DNA from: Actinomycetes bacterium
GTDB lineage: Bacteria > Actinomycetota > Acidimicrobiia > Acidimicrobiales > RAAP-2
NCBI GenBank assembly: GCA_021777285.1
Contig: JAJYDR010000004.1
Coordinates: forward strand, 1 to 64,000
Direction of reading: 5' to 3'
DNA: 64,000 bases
This document shows, one piece after another, positions 26,102 through 34,218 of this stretch. Every line of letters begins with the position of its first letter. The first letter of the stretch is position 1. The notes under the pieces are model-generated. The model made no database searches and had not been told where the DNA came from. It was given only the letters and a program-made list of their open reading frames with translations. The translations under genes and the position numbers were made by a program.

Positions 26102-27333
26102 GTTCCTACAACCCCCGTCAAGTGCGCGTCGACACGCCGCTGCTGGAGCGCGAGATCAATGGCCGCCCGATCACCTACCTCGACTCGGCGTCCTCCACGC
26201 TGCCGCCGAGACCCGTCATCGAGGCGATGACCCGGTACTACGAGTTGCGCCACGCCAACGTGCACCGCGGGGTCTACCAGACCGCGGTCGAGGCGACCGA
26301 CGTCTACGAAGGCGCCCGGGAGGCCACCGCGCGCTTCATCAACGCGCCCCAGGGCCTCGACGAGATCGTCTTCACCAAGAACACGACCGAGTCGTTCAAT
26401 CTGCTCGCCAAGTCGTGGGGCGCGGCGAATCTCAAGGCGGGCGACGTGGTCCTGGTCACGGAGATGGAGCACCACGCCAACATCGTGCCCTGGTTCCAGC
26501 TGCGCGAGCAGGTGGGCATCGAGGTGCGCTTCGTGCCCGTGACCGACGACTTCCGCCTCGACCTGAGCGACTTCGAGCGCCTGCTCGACGGCGTGAAGCT
26601 GTTCTCCTTCACCGCCGCCTCCAACGTGCTCGGCACCCGCAACCCGGTCAAGGAGCTGACCCGGATCGCCCACGACCACGGGGCCCTCGTCGCCGTTGAC
26701 GCCGCCCAGTCGGTCGGCCATCAGCCGACCGACGTCGTGGACCTCGACGCCGACTTCTTCTGCTTCTCCGCCCACAAGATGCTCGGGCCGACCGGCCTGG
26801 GCGTCCTGTGGACGCGCGCGGCGATCCTCGAGTCCATGCCCCCGTTCCTCGGTGGCGGCGGCATGATCGCCGACGTGCGCATGGACGGCTACGTGCCCGC
26901 TAGCGGCCCGACCCGCTTCGAGGCCGGGACCCCGCCCATCGCCGAGACGGCCGGGCTGGCCGCGGCCATCCGGTACCTGGAGGGCCTCGGACTGGCGAAT
27001 ATCGCCCGACACGAGGACGAGCTCACGGGTGACGCGCTCAAGCGCCTGGCGAATGAGTTCGACGGACGGGTCAGGGTCATCGGCCCGTCGGACACCGCCG
27101 ACCGCGGCGGCGTCCTGAGCCTCGACGTCGACGGGGTCCACCCCCACGACGTCGCCCAGGTGCTCGACCAGTTCGGCGTCTGCGTGCGACCCGGACACCA
27201 CTGCGCCAAGCCCCTCATGCGCCGCTTCAACCTCGCGGCCACCGCGCGGGCCTCCTTCGGTCCGTATTCGCTGACCTCGGACACCGATGTCCTGCTGGAG
27301 GCGCTCGCCAGCGCCGTGAAGATGTTCGGGTAG
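26098..27333 (+). CDS. sufS: Cysteine desulfurase SufS
   Basis: The 411-residue PLP enzyme is a class V fold aminotransferase. It removes sulfur from cysteine and holds it as a persulfide for transfer to SufU. The PLP Lys227 is in FSAHKMLGPTG, the cofactor His is in TEMEHHANIVPW, and the active Cys369 lies in RPGHHCAKPLM, the short-loop group II form. GTG at 26098 overlaps the sufC stop by 4 nt and family homology begins close to it. sufU follows after 3 nt. The gene order C-S-U matches Gram-positive suf operons, but B and D are encoded elsewhere in this locus. Confidence 0.96.
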   Translation: MSSYNPRQVRVDTPLLEREINGRPITYLDSASSTLPPRPVIEAMTRYYELRHANVHRGVYQTAVEATDVYEGAREATARFINAPQGLDEIVFTKNTTESFNLLAKSWGAANLKAGDVVLVTEMEHHANIVPWFQLREQVGIEVRFVPVTDDFRLDLSDFERLLDGVKLFSFTAASNVLGTRNPVKELTRIAHDHGALVAVDAAQSVGHQPTDVVDLDADFFCFSAHKMLGPTGLGVLWTRAAILESMPPFLGGGGMIADVRMDGYVPASGPTRFEAGTPPIAETAGLAAAIRYLEGLGLANIARHEDELTGDALKRLANEFDGRVRVIGPSDTADRGGVLSLDVDGVHPHDVAQVLDQFGVCVRPGHHCAKPLMRRFNLAATARASFGPYSLTSDTDVLLEALASAVKMFG

Positions 27334-27336
27334 GCC

Positions 27337-27795
27337 ATGGCGAATCTGGACGACCTGTACCGCGAGATCATCCTCGACCACTACCGCACGCCGCGCAACC
27401 GCGGCGAGCTCACCTCGCCGTCGACGATTCGCACCGAGGGCTTCAACCCGCTCTGCGGCGACGAGCTCGTCGTCTACCTGGACGTCCAAGACGGCGTGAT
27501 CGTGGACATCAAGCTCACCGGACATGGCTGCTCGATCTCCCAGGCGTCGTCGTCGATGATGAGCGCCGCGGTGAAGGGCAAGACCGTCGACGAGGCGCGG
27601 GCCACAATCGAGCGGTTCAAGCAGCTGATGACCGTGCACGAATCGACCCTCGACGGCAACGGCGAGGCGCCCGTCGCCGACATTCGCACCATGGGCGAGC
27701 TCGCCGCGCTGCAGGGCGTAGTGAAGTTCCCCGTTCGCATCAAGTGCGCGACGCTGGCCTGGAACACGCTCAGCCAGGGGCTCGACGAAGCCTGA
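27337..27795 (+). CDS. sufU: SufU, zinc-dependent sulfurtransferase/scaffold
   Basis: The 152-residue IscU-like protein accepts persulfide sulfur from SufS. The zinc ligands are in place: Cys40 and Asp42 in NPLCGDEL, Cys65 in GHGCSISQASSSMM, and Cys137 in IKCATLAWNTL. The insertion between the second and third cysteines marks it as SufU rather than IscU. It follows sufS by 3 nt and ends 3 nt before the stop of the convergent LCP gene. Members are cytoplasmic and usually essential in Gram-positive bacteria that lack SufE. Confidence 0.95.
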   Translation: MANLDDLYREIILDHYRTPRNRGELTSPSTIRTEGFNPLCGDELVVYLDVQDGVIVDIKLTGHGCSISQASSSMMSAAVKGKTVDEARATIERFKQLMTVHESTLDGNGEAPVADIRTMGELAALQGVVKFPVRIKCATLAWNTLSQGLDEA

Positions 27796-27798
27796 CGC

Positions 27799-29151
27799 CT
27801 AGGGCGTACAGGGGACCGGGTCGAAGTACGGCACGACCGCCGTCGGGTTCGTCGGGGTCTTGGCGCCGGTCGCGGACTTGGTCGTCGAGGTGGCGGGCCG
27901 GGTCGTGGACGGCGGGACGATCGTCGTGGTCGTGGTGGTCGTCGCCACCACCGGCGGCAGCGGCGTCTGCAAGAGCGCGTTGGGCGGCGGGTTAGTCGGT
28001 GTGAGCAGCGATGAGCCGAAGATGTTCACGAGCAGCTGCTGGGCCTCGGGCTCTTGGGTGAAGAGCACGTCGCCCACCGGCGCGACCGTCGCCGCGACCG
28101 TGGGCAGGGTGTAGGTGAGCATGTTCGACGGGTTGAAGCTGTGGAACTTGACCGCGAAGGCGATCAGCTCATTGAGTGTGAAGCCGCTGTCGAGCGTGAT
28201 GCCCTGGGGGATCTTGGCGAGGAACGAGTTGATCGTCAGGGGGTTGTACAGGCTCTTGGCCCGGCTGATCATCGCGCGCAGGAAGGCGTTCTGGCGATCG
28301 ATACGACCGAAGTCACTCGTACCGTCGTAGTTCCAGACGCCGTTCTGGAACCACTGGTAGTGGCGGCTGCGCGCGACCGCCAGCGCCTGGAAGCCCGTGA
28401 TGAGCTGGCAGCCCGGGTGGGGGATGTTGAGCCCCGAGTAGGCGTCCTTGGCCGGGTACGGGAAGTCGAGGTAGACCCCGCCGATGGCCTCCGCGGCGTT
28501 GATCAGGCCCGCGAAGCTCACCTGGATCACGTGGTTGATCGGGATGCCGAAGTTCGCCGTGATCGTCTGGGCGAGCAGTGACGGGCCGTTGCCGTAGTTC
28601 ACGTTGATCCGGTTGAACTTGCCAAAGAGGGCCTGGTTGGCAAGCAGCGTGACCATAGTGTCGCGCGGAATCGAGAGGATCGTGATCGTGTCCGTCGTCG
28701 GGTCAACGTGCATGATCTTCACCACGTCGCTGCGCTGGCCGGCCACCGAGTTGGTCGAGGCGCCCGTCTGGCGGGCCACCTGGCCGGTCAGGCCCGCGCG
28801 CGAGTCCGAGCCGATCTCGAGGATGTTGAAGGGCCGACCCGAGAGCTGGGGCAGCTCGCCCACGACGTTGACCTTGGGGATCTGGCCGAAGCGCCACTGC
28901 GCGTAGAGGTAGCCCCCGCCAACGAGCGCGACCAGCAAGGCGACCACGACGATGCTCGAGATGATGGCGATCCGCCGTCCGCGGTGGCTGCGTCGCGCTT
29001 TGGCGGTGCGCACGGCACGTCCGGGGTGGGCCCGCTGCTCGACCGCCTGTCCGAGAGCGCGAAGGCGCTCCTCGTTTGCCAGCGAGCCCTTGTTCGCCTC
29101 GGATCGTCGGTTCCCGCGGCCCCGCGAGGCGCTGTGACGTCCGTCAGCCAT
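27799..29151 (-). CDS. LytR-CpsA-Psr (LCP) family cell-wall glycopolymer ligase
   Basis: The 450-residue protein has a basic cytoplasmic N-terminus (1-60), one transmembrane segment (about 61-83) and an extracellular LCP domain (about 105-330). LCP enzymes attach glycopolymers such as arabinogalactan or capsule to peptidoglycan from lipid-linked precursors. Seen are LEIGSDSRAG with the catalytic Asp-Arg, GQRSDVVKIMHVDP, LSIPRDTMV, GGVYLDFPYPAKD, and ARSRHYQW with the pyrophosphate-binding Arg pair. A Thr/Pro/Ser-rich tail (about 385-440) probably spans or contacts the wall. The ATG at 29151 follows TACAGT by 6 nt. It is unrelated to the suf genes that flank it and separates two of their units. 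Confidence 0.93.
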   Translation of the reverse strand: MADGRHSASRGRGNRRSEANKGSLANEERLRALGQAVEQRAHPGRAVRTAKARRSHRGRRIAIISSIVVVALLVALVGGGYLYAQWRFGQIPKVNVVGELPQLSGRPFNILEIGSDSRAGLTGQVARQTGASTNSVAGQRSDVVKIMHVDPTTDTITILSIPRDTMVTLLANQALFGKFNRINVNYGNGPSLLAQTITANFGIPINHVIQVSFAGLINAAEAIGGVYLDFPYPAKDAYSGLNIPHPGCQLITGFQALAVARSRHYQWFQNGVWNYDGTSDFGRIDRQNAFLRAMISRAKSLYNPLTINSFLAKIPQGITLDSGFTLNELIAFAVKFHSFNPSNMLTYTLPTVAATVAPVGDVLFTQEPEAQQLLVNIFGSSLLTPTNPPPNALLQTPLPPVVATTTTTTTIVPPSTTRPATSTTKSATGAKTPTNPTAVVPYFDPVPCTP

Positions 29152-29157
29152 CGGTTA

Positions 29158-29163
29158 ACTGTA
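29158..29163 (-). promoter_or_regulatory. -10 hexamer TACAGT, leaderless promoter of the LCP gene
   Basis: TACAGT ends 6 nt before the ATG at 29151. No Shine-Dalgarno is present, so the LCP gene is likely expressed independently of sufC2 upstream. Confidence 0.55.
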
Positions 29164-29176
29164 CTCCCCGACCCCG

Positions 29177-29905
29177 TTACAGCGGCGCCGACTCGCGGAA
29201 GGGTTCGTACCCGTCTCGCTCGAGTACCTCGGCGAGTTCGGGACCGCCCGTCGCCACGACGCGGCCGCCACTCACCACGTGAATCACGGACGGCGTCAGC
29301 TCGTGCAGTAGGCGACGGAAGTGGGTGATCGCGAGCACGCCGCACCCCCACTCGTCCGTCGAGGCCGCCAGACGGCGCGCCACGGCACCGAGCGCGTCGA
29401 CGTCGAGGCCCGAGTCAATCTCGTCCAGGACGGCGAAGCGGGGCCGCAGGATACCGAACTGGACCATCTCGGCGCGCTTGCGCTCGCCGCCGGACAGGTC
29501 CACGTTGACGAATCGCTCGAGGAGCTCGGGGCGCAGGTCGACGCGCCGCGCCTCGTCGGCCATGCGCTCGTGCAGCCCGGCGCGCTCGGCGCCCGCTGCC
29601 TCGAGCACGTCGATGAGCCGCACGCCCGGTACTTCCATCGGCTGCTGCATCGCCAGGAAGAGCCCCGCGCGCTCGCGGTCGGTCGCCGAGAGCGACAGCA
29701 GCTCGACGCCATCGATCGTGACGGACCCGTCGAGCACCTCGTAGGCCGGGTGGCCTGAGAGCGCGTGGGCGAGCGTGGACTTGCCCGAGCCGTTCGGGCC
29801 CATGATCACGTGCACCTCGCCCGAGTGCATGGTCAGGTCGAAGCCCCGCAGGACCTCCTTGCCACCCACGGCCACGCGCAGCCCCGAGATCGTCAAGGTC
29901 GTCAT
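29177..29905 (-). CDS. sufC: Second SufC-type ABC ATPase
   Basis: The 242-residue protein has a complete SufC motif set: Walker A GPNGSGKSTLA, Q-loop AMQQPMEVPGVRLI, signature LSGGERKRAEMVQF, Walker B FAVLDEIDSGLDVDAL and switch His in AITHFRRLL. It is the last gene of the unit sufD-Rieske-sufC, which is the normal place of sufC in Actinobacteria, yet another sufC heads the sufS-sufU operon 4 kb away. The ATG at 29905 overlaps the Rieske stop by 4 nt. Differences in the Q-loop and in helices after the signature motif suggest a long separate history. Whether both pair with SufB-SufD, or one serves another scaffold, cannot be told from sequence. Confidence 0.92.
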   Translation of the reverse strand: MTTLTISGLRVAVGGKEVLRGFDLTMHSGEVHVIMGPNGSGKSTLAHALSGHPAYEVLDGSVTIDGVELLSLSATDRERAGLFLAMQQPMEVPGVRLIDVLEAAGAERAGLHERMADEARRVDLRPELLERFVNVDLSGGERKRAEMVQFGILRPRFAVLDEIDSGLDVDALGAVARRLAASTDEWGCGVLAITHFRRLLHELTPSVIHVVSGGRVVATGGPELAEVLERDGYEPFRESAPL

Positions 29906-30216
29906 GGGATTGTCACCTCCACCCGTCCATCGCGCACCGCCACGTCGTAGCGCGCGACCGGCCGGGTCGCGGGAAACGACTGGGGCGTGCCGTCAGTGAG
30001 GTCGAACATCGCACCGTGGCGAGCGCACTCGATCGTCCGGTCCTCGGCGTCAACTTCGCCTTGGGCGAGGCTGTAGTCCTCGTGGCTGCACCGGTCGTCG
30101 AGCACGTAGAAGTCGTCCTCGATGCGAACGATGACCAGCGTGCGCGCGCCGACTCGAATCTGGCGGGCCTCGCCGCTCGCGAAGTCATCGGCCGCGCCCA
30201 CATCCTGGCCGCTCAC
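29902..30216 (-). CDS. Rieske [2Fe-2S] ferredoxin
   Basis: The 104-residue soluble Rieske protein has both halves of the cluster motif: DDRCSHEDYSLAQG (CxH) and IECARHGAMFDL (CxxH), with the typical GTPQSFPATRPVARYDV C-terminal segment. It resembles the ferredoxin component of non-haem dioxygenases, but here it sits between sufD and sufC. This placement is common in Actinobacteria, where it may deliver electrons or act as an early client in Fe-S assembly. The GTG at 30216 overlaps the sufD stop (GTGA) and the stop overlaps sufC2 (ATGA). The start is confirmed by the length of the family. Confidence 0.93.
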   Translation of the reverse strand: MSGQDVGAADDFASGEARQIRVGARTLVIVRIEDDFYVLDDRCSHEDYSLAQGEVDAEDRTIECARHGAMFDLTDGTPQSFPATRPVARYDVAVRDGRVEVTIP

Positions 30217-31451
30217 GCGATCACCGGGACGGACTGGAGCGCGAGCGCGACGTCGCCCTCCACCAAGCGGGCGAGCGCCGGGGGCAGGGCGTCGAGCATC
30301 TCGAGGAAGAACCCCTGGATCATCAGCCGCTCGGCGTCGCTTCGGGTCACACCGCGTGACTCGAGGTACCACCGCTGCAGGGCGTTGAGCGGACCCACGC
30401 TCGACGCGTGCGCGCAGACCACGTCGTTCTCGCGGATGTCGAGGTTGGGCACGCTGTCGGCGTGGGCGTTCGGCGAGAGCAGGAGGTTGTGATTGGTCTG
30501 ACGCGCGTCGGTTCGCTTGGCGCCCTTTTCGATCTCGATGAGCCCGGTGTAGACCGAGCGCGCCGTGTCCGCGACGGCGCCCTTGGAGAGCAGCGTCGAG
30601 CGGGACCGCGGCGCCCGGTGGAACTGGTGGGTGCGAAAGTCGTGCACCTGGGAACCCGAACCGAAGAACGTGGTGCGCAGTTCGTTCTGCGCGCCCGTCG
30701 CGCGAAGGTCCGCGTCATTGCGCGACCGGTCGTAGTGAGCACCCATGCCGAGCACGGCCTGGCTGAGGCGACCATCGCGCTCGAGGAGTCCCGTGGTGCG
30801 AGCCACGTGCCAGGTCGTGGCGTCGAGACGCTGGTAGGTCACCAGTCGCAGCGACGCGTTGTCCGCGACGCGGTACTCGCTCACCGGCACGACGATCGCG
30901 CCGGCGCCGCCCTCGTAGTACTCGACGACCGTCGCGTTCGCGCCCCGCTCGAGCACGAGGTGCGTGCGAGGGAACGACGCCGTCGCGTTGGCCGAGTGGA
31001 TGATGACGATCGGCCCGTCCACGACCGTGTTCGCCGCCACCGTCACGACAACCGTCGCCGGGCACAGTGCGGCGTTGGCGAGGGCGAACGCGTCACTGGC
31101 GTAGCGCTCGACGGGGTCATCACCGGCGATCGTCAACGAGGTGGGGTTCAAGTCGACCGTGACGCCGTCGATCGGATCACCGATGTCAACGAGGAAGCCG
31201 TCGACCACCCGCACGACGCTCGCGGCCAATGCCCCGAGGGCGATCGCGAAGTCCGACGCTGGTGCGAGGGTTGGCGTCGCGGGCACGGCGAAGCGGTCGA
31301 GGTCGAGCTCGGCGAGCGGCGCGTAGCGCCAGACCTCGTCGGTCGTGGTGGGCAGCCCGATCGATTCGAAGTTGGACCAGGCGCGTCCGCGCTCCTCCGA
31401 ATCCGGGCGACTACTGATAAATGAGGTTGCGGATTCAGCGAAGGTTGTCAT
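30213..31451 (-). CDS. sufD: Fe-S cluster assembly protein SufD
   Basis: The 412-residue protein is the SufD partner of the SufBCD scaffold. Its C-terminal beta-helix core shows LVLERGANATVVEYYEGG, NELRTTFFGSGSQVHDFRTH, STLLSKGAVADTARSVYTG, TDARQTNHNLLLSPNAHADS and CAHASSVGPL, all diagnostic. The N-terminal part has EVWRYAPLAELDL, which marks SufD. The ATG at 31451 is the first start in family register; upstream in-frame codons have no homology. Unlike most actinobacterial suf operons, sufB is not directly upstream: a divergent dienoyl-CoA isomerase-like gene and a small Cys protein separate them. It is coupled to the Rieske gene by a 4-nt overlap. Confidence 0.93.
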   Translation of the reverse strand: MTTFAESATSFISSRPDSEERGRAWSNFESIGLPTTTDEVWRYAPLAELDLDRFAVPATPTLAPASDFAIALGALAASVVRVVDGFLVDIGDPIDGVTVDLNPTSLTIAGDDPVERYASDAFALANAALCPATVVVTVAANTVVDGPIVIIHSANATASFPRTHLVLERGANATVVEYYEGGAGAIVVPVSEYRVADNASLRLVTYQRLDATTWHVARTTGLLERDGRLSQAVLGMGAHYDRSRNDADLRATGAQNELRTTFFGSGSQVHDFRTHQFHRAPRSRSTLLSKGAVADTARSVYTGLIEIEKGAKRTDARQTNHNLLLSPNAHADSVPNLDIRENDVVCAHASSVGPLNALQRWYLESRGVTRSDAERLMIQGFFLEMLDALPPALARLVEGDVALALQSVPVIA

Positions 31452-31505
31452 AGTTAAGAGCGTTAGCAGTGTAATGGGCCGGTCGACCACGTCGATCTCC
31501 CGGTC

Positions 31506-31511
31506 TAGTCT
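31506..31511 (+). promoter_or_regulatory. -10 hexamer TAGTCT for the isomerase-like gene
   Basis: TAGTCT is 22 nt before the ATG at 31534, giving a leader of about 16 nt that includes GGGAGGA at 31523-31528. This is one of the genes here with a leadered, Shine-Dalgarno type message. Confidence 0.4.
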
Positions 31512-31533
31512 TCGATCGGACAGGGAGGACGAC

Positions 31534-32349
31534 ATGGCATTCACCTCGACGGTGCTGACCATCGAGCACATTGGCGCCGTGGCCACGCTGTGGCTCGACC
31601 GGGTCGAACAACGCAACGCAATGGGTCGGGCGTTCTGGGAGGACCTGGCGCGCGCGGCCGCGGCGATCCGCGCCGACGGCGAGGTGCGCGTGCTAGTGAT
31701 CGCGGCCAAGGGCCCGCATTTCACGGTTGGCCTCGATCTGAAGGAGATGGCCGGCGGCCTCATGGGCAGCAGCGACGCATCGTCGCCCGCGAAACGCAAC
31801 GCCGCACGATACGAGGCGGTGCGCGTCATGCAAGACGCCATCAATTCGATCGCCGACCTCCCCTTCCCGGTGATCGCCGCGGTGCACGGGTACTGCATCG
31901 GCGGCGGGGTCGACCTGATCACGGCCTGTGACATTCGCCTCGCCGATCCCTCGGCCACGTTTTCGGTCCGTGAGACCAAGGTCGCCATCGTCGCCGACCT
32001 GGGAACGCTCCAGCGCCTGCCGCGGATCATCGGGGCCGGGCACGTCGCCGAACTCGCCTACACGGGCATGGACATCGACGCCGCGCGCGCGGCCGCGATT
32101 GGCCTCGTCAACCGCGTCGCCGACGACGTGCTCGCCGACGCGTACGAGCTCGCCGAGCGGATTGCCGCGAACTCACCGCTCGCGGTCCAGGGCACCAAAG
32201 CGGTGCTCGCGGCCAACGACGGGCGCACCGTGGCCGAGGGCCTCGAGTTCGTCGCCAACTGGAACACGCTCTACCTGCGAAGCGATGACCTCACCGAGGC
32301 GATGACCGCCTTCGTCGAACGCCGCCCGCCCACCTTCACGGGCAGCTAG
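31534..32349 (+). CDS. Enoyl-CoA hydratase/isomerase family, dienoyl-CoA isomerase-like
   Basis: The 271-residue crotonase-fold protein most resembles delta(3,5)-delta(2,4)-dienoyl-CoA isomerase, which handles odd-position double bonds in unsaturated fatty acid oxidation. The segment ETKVAIVADLGTLQRLPRIIG closely matches the rat enzyme's active-site stretch with its Glu and Asp bases, and ACDIRLAD supplies the conserved acidic residue. The oxyanion-hole motifs are FTVGLDLKEM and VHGYCIGGGVDL. The ATG at 31534 has a clear Shine-Dalgarno. The gene lies between sufD and the sufB unit, divergent from sufD and convergent with the small Cys protein (4-bp overlap). Nothing links it to Fe-S assembly. 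Confidence 0.88.
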   Translation: MAFTSTVLTIEHIGAVATLWLDRVEQRNAMGRAFWEDLARAAAAIRADGEVRVLVIAAKGPHFTVGLDLKEMAGGLMGSSDASSPAKRNAARYEAVRVMQDAINSIADLPFPVIAAVHGYCIGGGVDLITACDIRLADPSATFSVRETKVAIVADLGTLQRLPRIIGAGHVAELAYTGMDIDAARAAAIGLVNRVADDVLADAYELAERIAANSPLAVQGTKAVLAANDGRTVAEGLEFVANWNTLYLRSDDLTEAMTAFVERRPPTFTGS

Positions 32350-32693
32350 CGGCGCCAGAAACGCCAGTTGCGCCGGTTGCGGCGCTCCTCCTCGTCGAGC
32401 TGGCGACGCCGCTCGTTCACCAGCTCGGGTGCGACGGCGTTGACGATCTCGCTCGCTTGATCGAGCAGCGCCCGTCGGTCATCGAGGGGCACGTCGGTCT
32501 CGGGCGGCGCCTCGACCGGGCGGTCCACCAACGAACCGTGGGCCCACCCGACGTCGGCGAACCGGCGCTCGTAGGTCACGCACCCCTCGGGGCACGACCA
32601 CGGCTGATCGGGCGCGTTGCCGAGCACGCAGAACCTCGCGACCTCGCCCGAGCGGTACGTACGGCTCTGAAAGTGCTTGCACTCCTCGCGCAT
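32346..32693 (-). CDS. Small protein with four cysteines, downstream of sufB
   Basis: The 115-residue protein starts at ATG 32693 (MREECKHFQSRTYRSGEV), has FCVLGNAP near residue 20 and the motif WSCPEGCVTYERR near residue 35. The spacing C-x(n)-C-x(n)-CxxxC suggests a metal or Fe-S site. The rest is acidic-basic helical and ends in a very basic, aromatic tail (RRNRRNWRFWRR). I do not recognise a named family with confidence. It begins 42 nt after the sufB stop in the same direction, so co-transcription is likely and a role in cluster assembly or delivery is a fair hypothesis. The GTG two codons earlier is an alternative start. Confidence 0.68.
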   Translation of the reverse strand: MREECKHFQSRTYRSGEVARFCVLGNAPDQPWSCPEGCVTYERRFADVGWAHGSLVDRPVEAPPETDVPLDDRRALLDQASEIVNAVAPELVNERRRQLDEEERRNRRNWRFWRR

Positions 32694-32734
32694 CCCCACC
32701 GGATCATCCTTCCATGGCCGCCGAGGGTCGGCGC

Positions 32735-34135
32735 CTAGCCGACGGAGCCTTCCATCTGCAGTTCGATGAGGCGCGACCACTCGACCGCGTACTCCATGGG
32801 CAGCGTGCGCGTGACGGGCTCGATGAACCCGTTGACGATCATGCCCATCGCCTGGCTCTCGGTCAGGCCGCGGCTCATGAGGTAGAACAACTGGTCGTCG
32901 CCGATCTTCGAGACCGTCGCCTCGTGGCCGATCGAGGCGTCCTGCTCGCCAACCTCCATGTAGGGCTTGGTCTCGGACGTCGAGAACTCGTCGAGGATGA
33001 GCGCGTCACAGCGCACGAAACTCTTCGCGCCGGTCGCGCCCTCGTCGACCTTCACCAGTCCGCGGTAGGTCGTGAGTCCCCCGTCCTTGGAGATCGACTT
33101 CGACACGATCGTCGAGGTCGTCTCGGGCGCGGCGTGCACCATCTTGGCCCCGGCGTCTTGAACCTGGCCTGGTCCCGCGTAGGCGACCGACAGCACCTCG
33201 CCTGAGGCCTTGGGTCCCATCAGGTACACCGACGGGTACTTCATCGTGAGCCGCGAACCGATATTGCCGTCGATCCATTCGACGTGGGCCTCGGCCTCGG
33301 CGCGTGCTCGCTTGGTGACCAGGTTGTAAACGTTGTTCGACCAGTTCTGAATCGTCGTGTAGGTGATCCGTGAGCCCGGCAGGGCGACCAACTCGACGAC
33401 CGCCGAGTGCAGCGAGTCCGTCGAGTACACCGGCGCCGAGCAGCCCTCGACGTAGTGGACCTGGGACCCCTCGTCGGCGATGATCAGCGTGCGCTCGAAC
33501 TGGCCCATGTTCTCGGTGTTGATCCGGAAGTAGGCCTGCAGCGGCTGGTCGACCTTCACGCCCGGCGGCACGTAGATGAACGACCCACCGCTCCACACCG
33601 CCGAGTTGAGCGCGGCGAACTTGTTGTCGTTGGGCGGGATGACCGTGCCGAAGTACTTGCGCACGAGGTCGGGGTACTCGCGCACCGCGGTGTCCATGTC
33701 GCAGAACAGCACGCCGAGGCGCTCGAGGTCCTCGCGGTTACGGTGAAAGACCACTTCGGACTCGTACTGTGCCGTGACCCCGGCGAGGTACTTGCGCTCG
33801 GCCTCGGGGATGCCGAGTCGCTCGTAGGTGGTCTTGATGGCGTCGGGCAGGTCCTCCCAACGATCGACCCGACCCTCGGTCGGCTTGATGTAGTAGTAGA
33901 TGTCGTTGAAGTCGAGGTCCGGCATGCGGTCGGCGAACCAGGGCAGCATGGGCTTCTTCTCGAAGCGCTTGAGCGCGGCGAGGCGGAAGTCGCGCATCCA
34001 CGACTCTTCGTTCTTGATCCCCGACATCTCGCGCACGATGGCCTCGTTGATGCCCTTCTTGGGCTTGAAGACCGGGATCTGCTCGTCAGACCATCCGAGC
34101 TGGTACCGACTGAAGTCCAGATTGTCAATCGTCAT
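32735..34135 (-). CDS. sufB: Fe-S cluster assembly scaffold SufB
   Basis: The 466-residue protein is the core scaffold of the SufBCD complex. Visible are [72 protein letters not shown] with a conserved Cys, [15 protein letters not shown], the later [19 protein letters not shown] containing the cluster Cys, and [13 protein letters not shown]. No intein interrupts it, unlike some mycobacterial SufB. The ATG at 34135 is preceded by GAGGAG at proper spacing. It lies apart from sufD-sufC and from sufC-sufS-sufU but within 9 kb of both. An inverted repeat lies in its leader. No sufR-like regulator gene is adjacent. Confidence 0.96.
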   Translation of the reverse strand: MTIDNLDFSRYQLGWSDEQIPVFKPKKGINEAIVREMSGIKNEESWMRDFRLAALKRFEKKPMLPWFADRMPDLDFNDIYYYIKPTEGRVDRWEDLPDAIKTTYERLGIPEAERKYLAGVTAQYESEVVFHRNREDLERLGVLFCDMDTAVREYPDLVRKYFGTVIPPNDNKFAALNSAVWSGGSFIYVPPGVKVDQPLQAYFRINTENMGQFERTLIIADEGSQVHYVEGCSAPVYSTDSLHSAVVELVALPGSRITYTTIQNWSNNVYNLVTKRARAEAEAHVEWIDGNIGSRLTMKYPSVYLMGPKASGEVLSVAYAGPGQVQDAGAKMVHAAPETTSTIVSKSISKDGGLTTYRGLVKVDEGATGAKSFVRCDALILDEFSTSETKPYMEVGEQDASIGHEATVSKIGDDQLFYLMSRGLTESQAMGMIVNGFIEPVTRTLPMEYAVEWSRLIELQMEGSVG

Positions 34136-34146
34136 GTCGCTCCTCT

Positions 34147-34171
34147 GGGCATTATCCCTATGCCCATAGTA
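34147..34171 (-). promoter_or_regulatory. sufB promoter and operator-like inverted repeat
   Basis: On the minus strand TACTAT (34171-34166) can serve as the -10 box. Immediately downstream, in the transcribed leader, is a perfect inverted repeat GGGCAT/ATGCCC with a 7-nt centre (34147-34152 and 34160-34165), ending 11 nt before the ATG. The position suits repression by a dimeric regulator, for example an Rrf2 or SufR type protein, but no match to a known site can be claimed. Confidence 0.4.
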
Positions 34172-34206
34172 CTAACTACCGTCCTCGCCCTGTCAGAAAA
34201 TACTGG

Positions 34207-34212
34207 CAGAGT
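34207..34212 (+). promoter_or_regulatory. -10 like CAGAGT of the oligopeptidase gene
   Basis: CAGAGT lies 6 nt before the GTG at 34219 and no Shine-Dalgarno is seen. The first base differs from the TANNNT consensus. Confidence 0.35.
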
Positions 34213-34218
34213 GGGACG

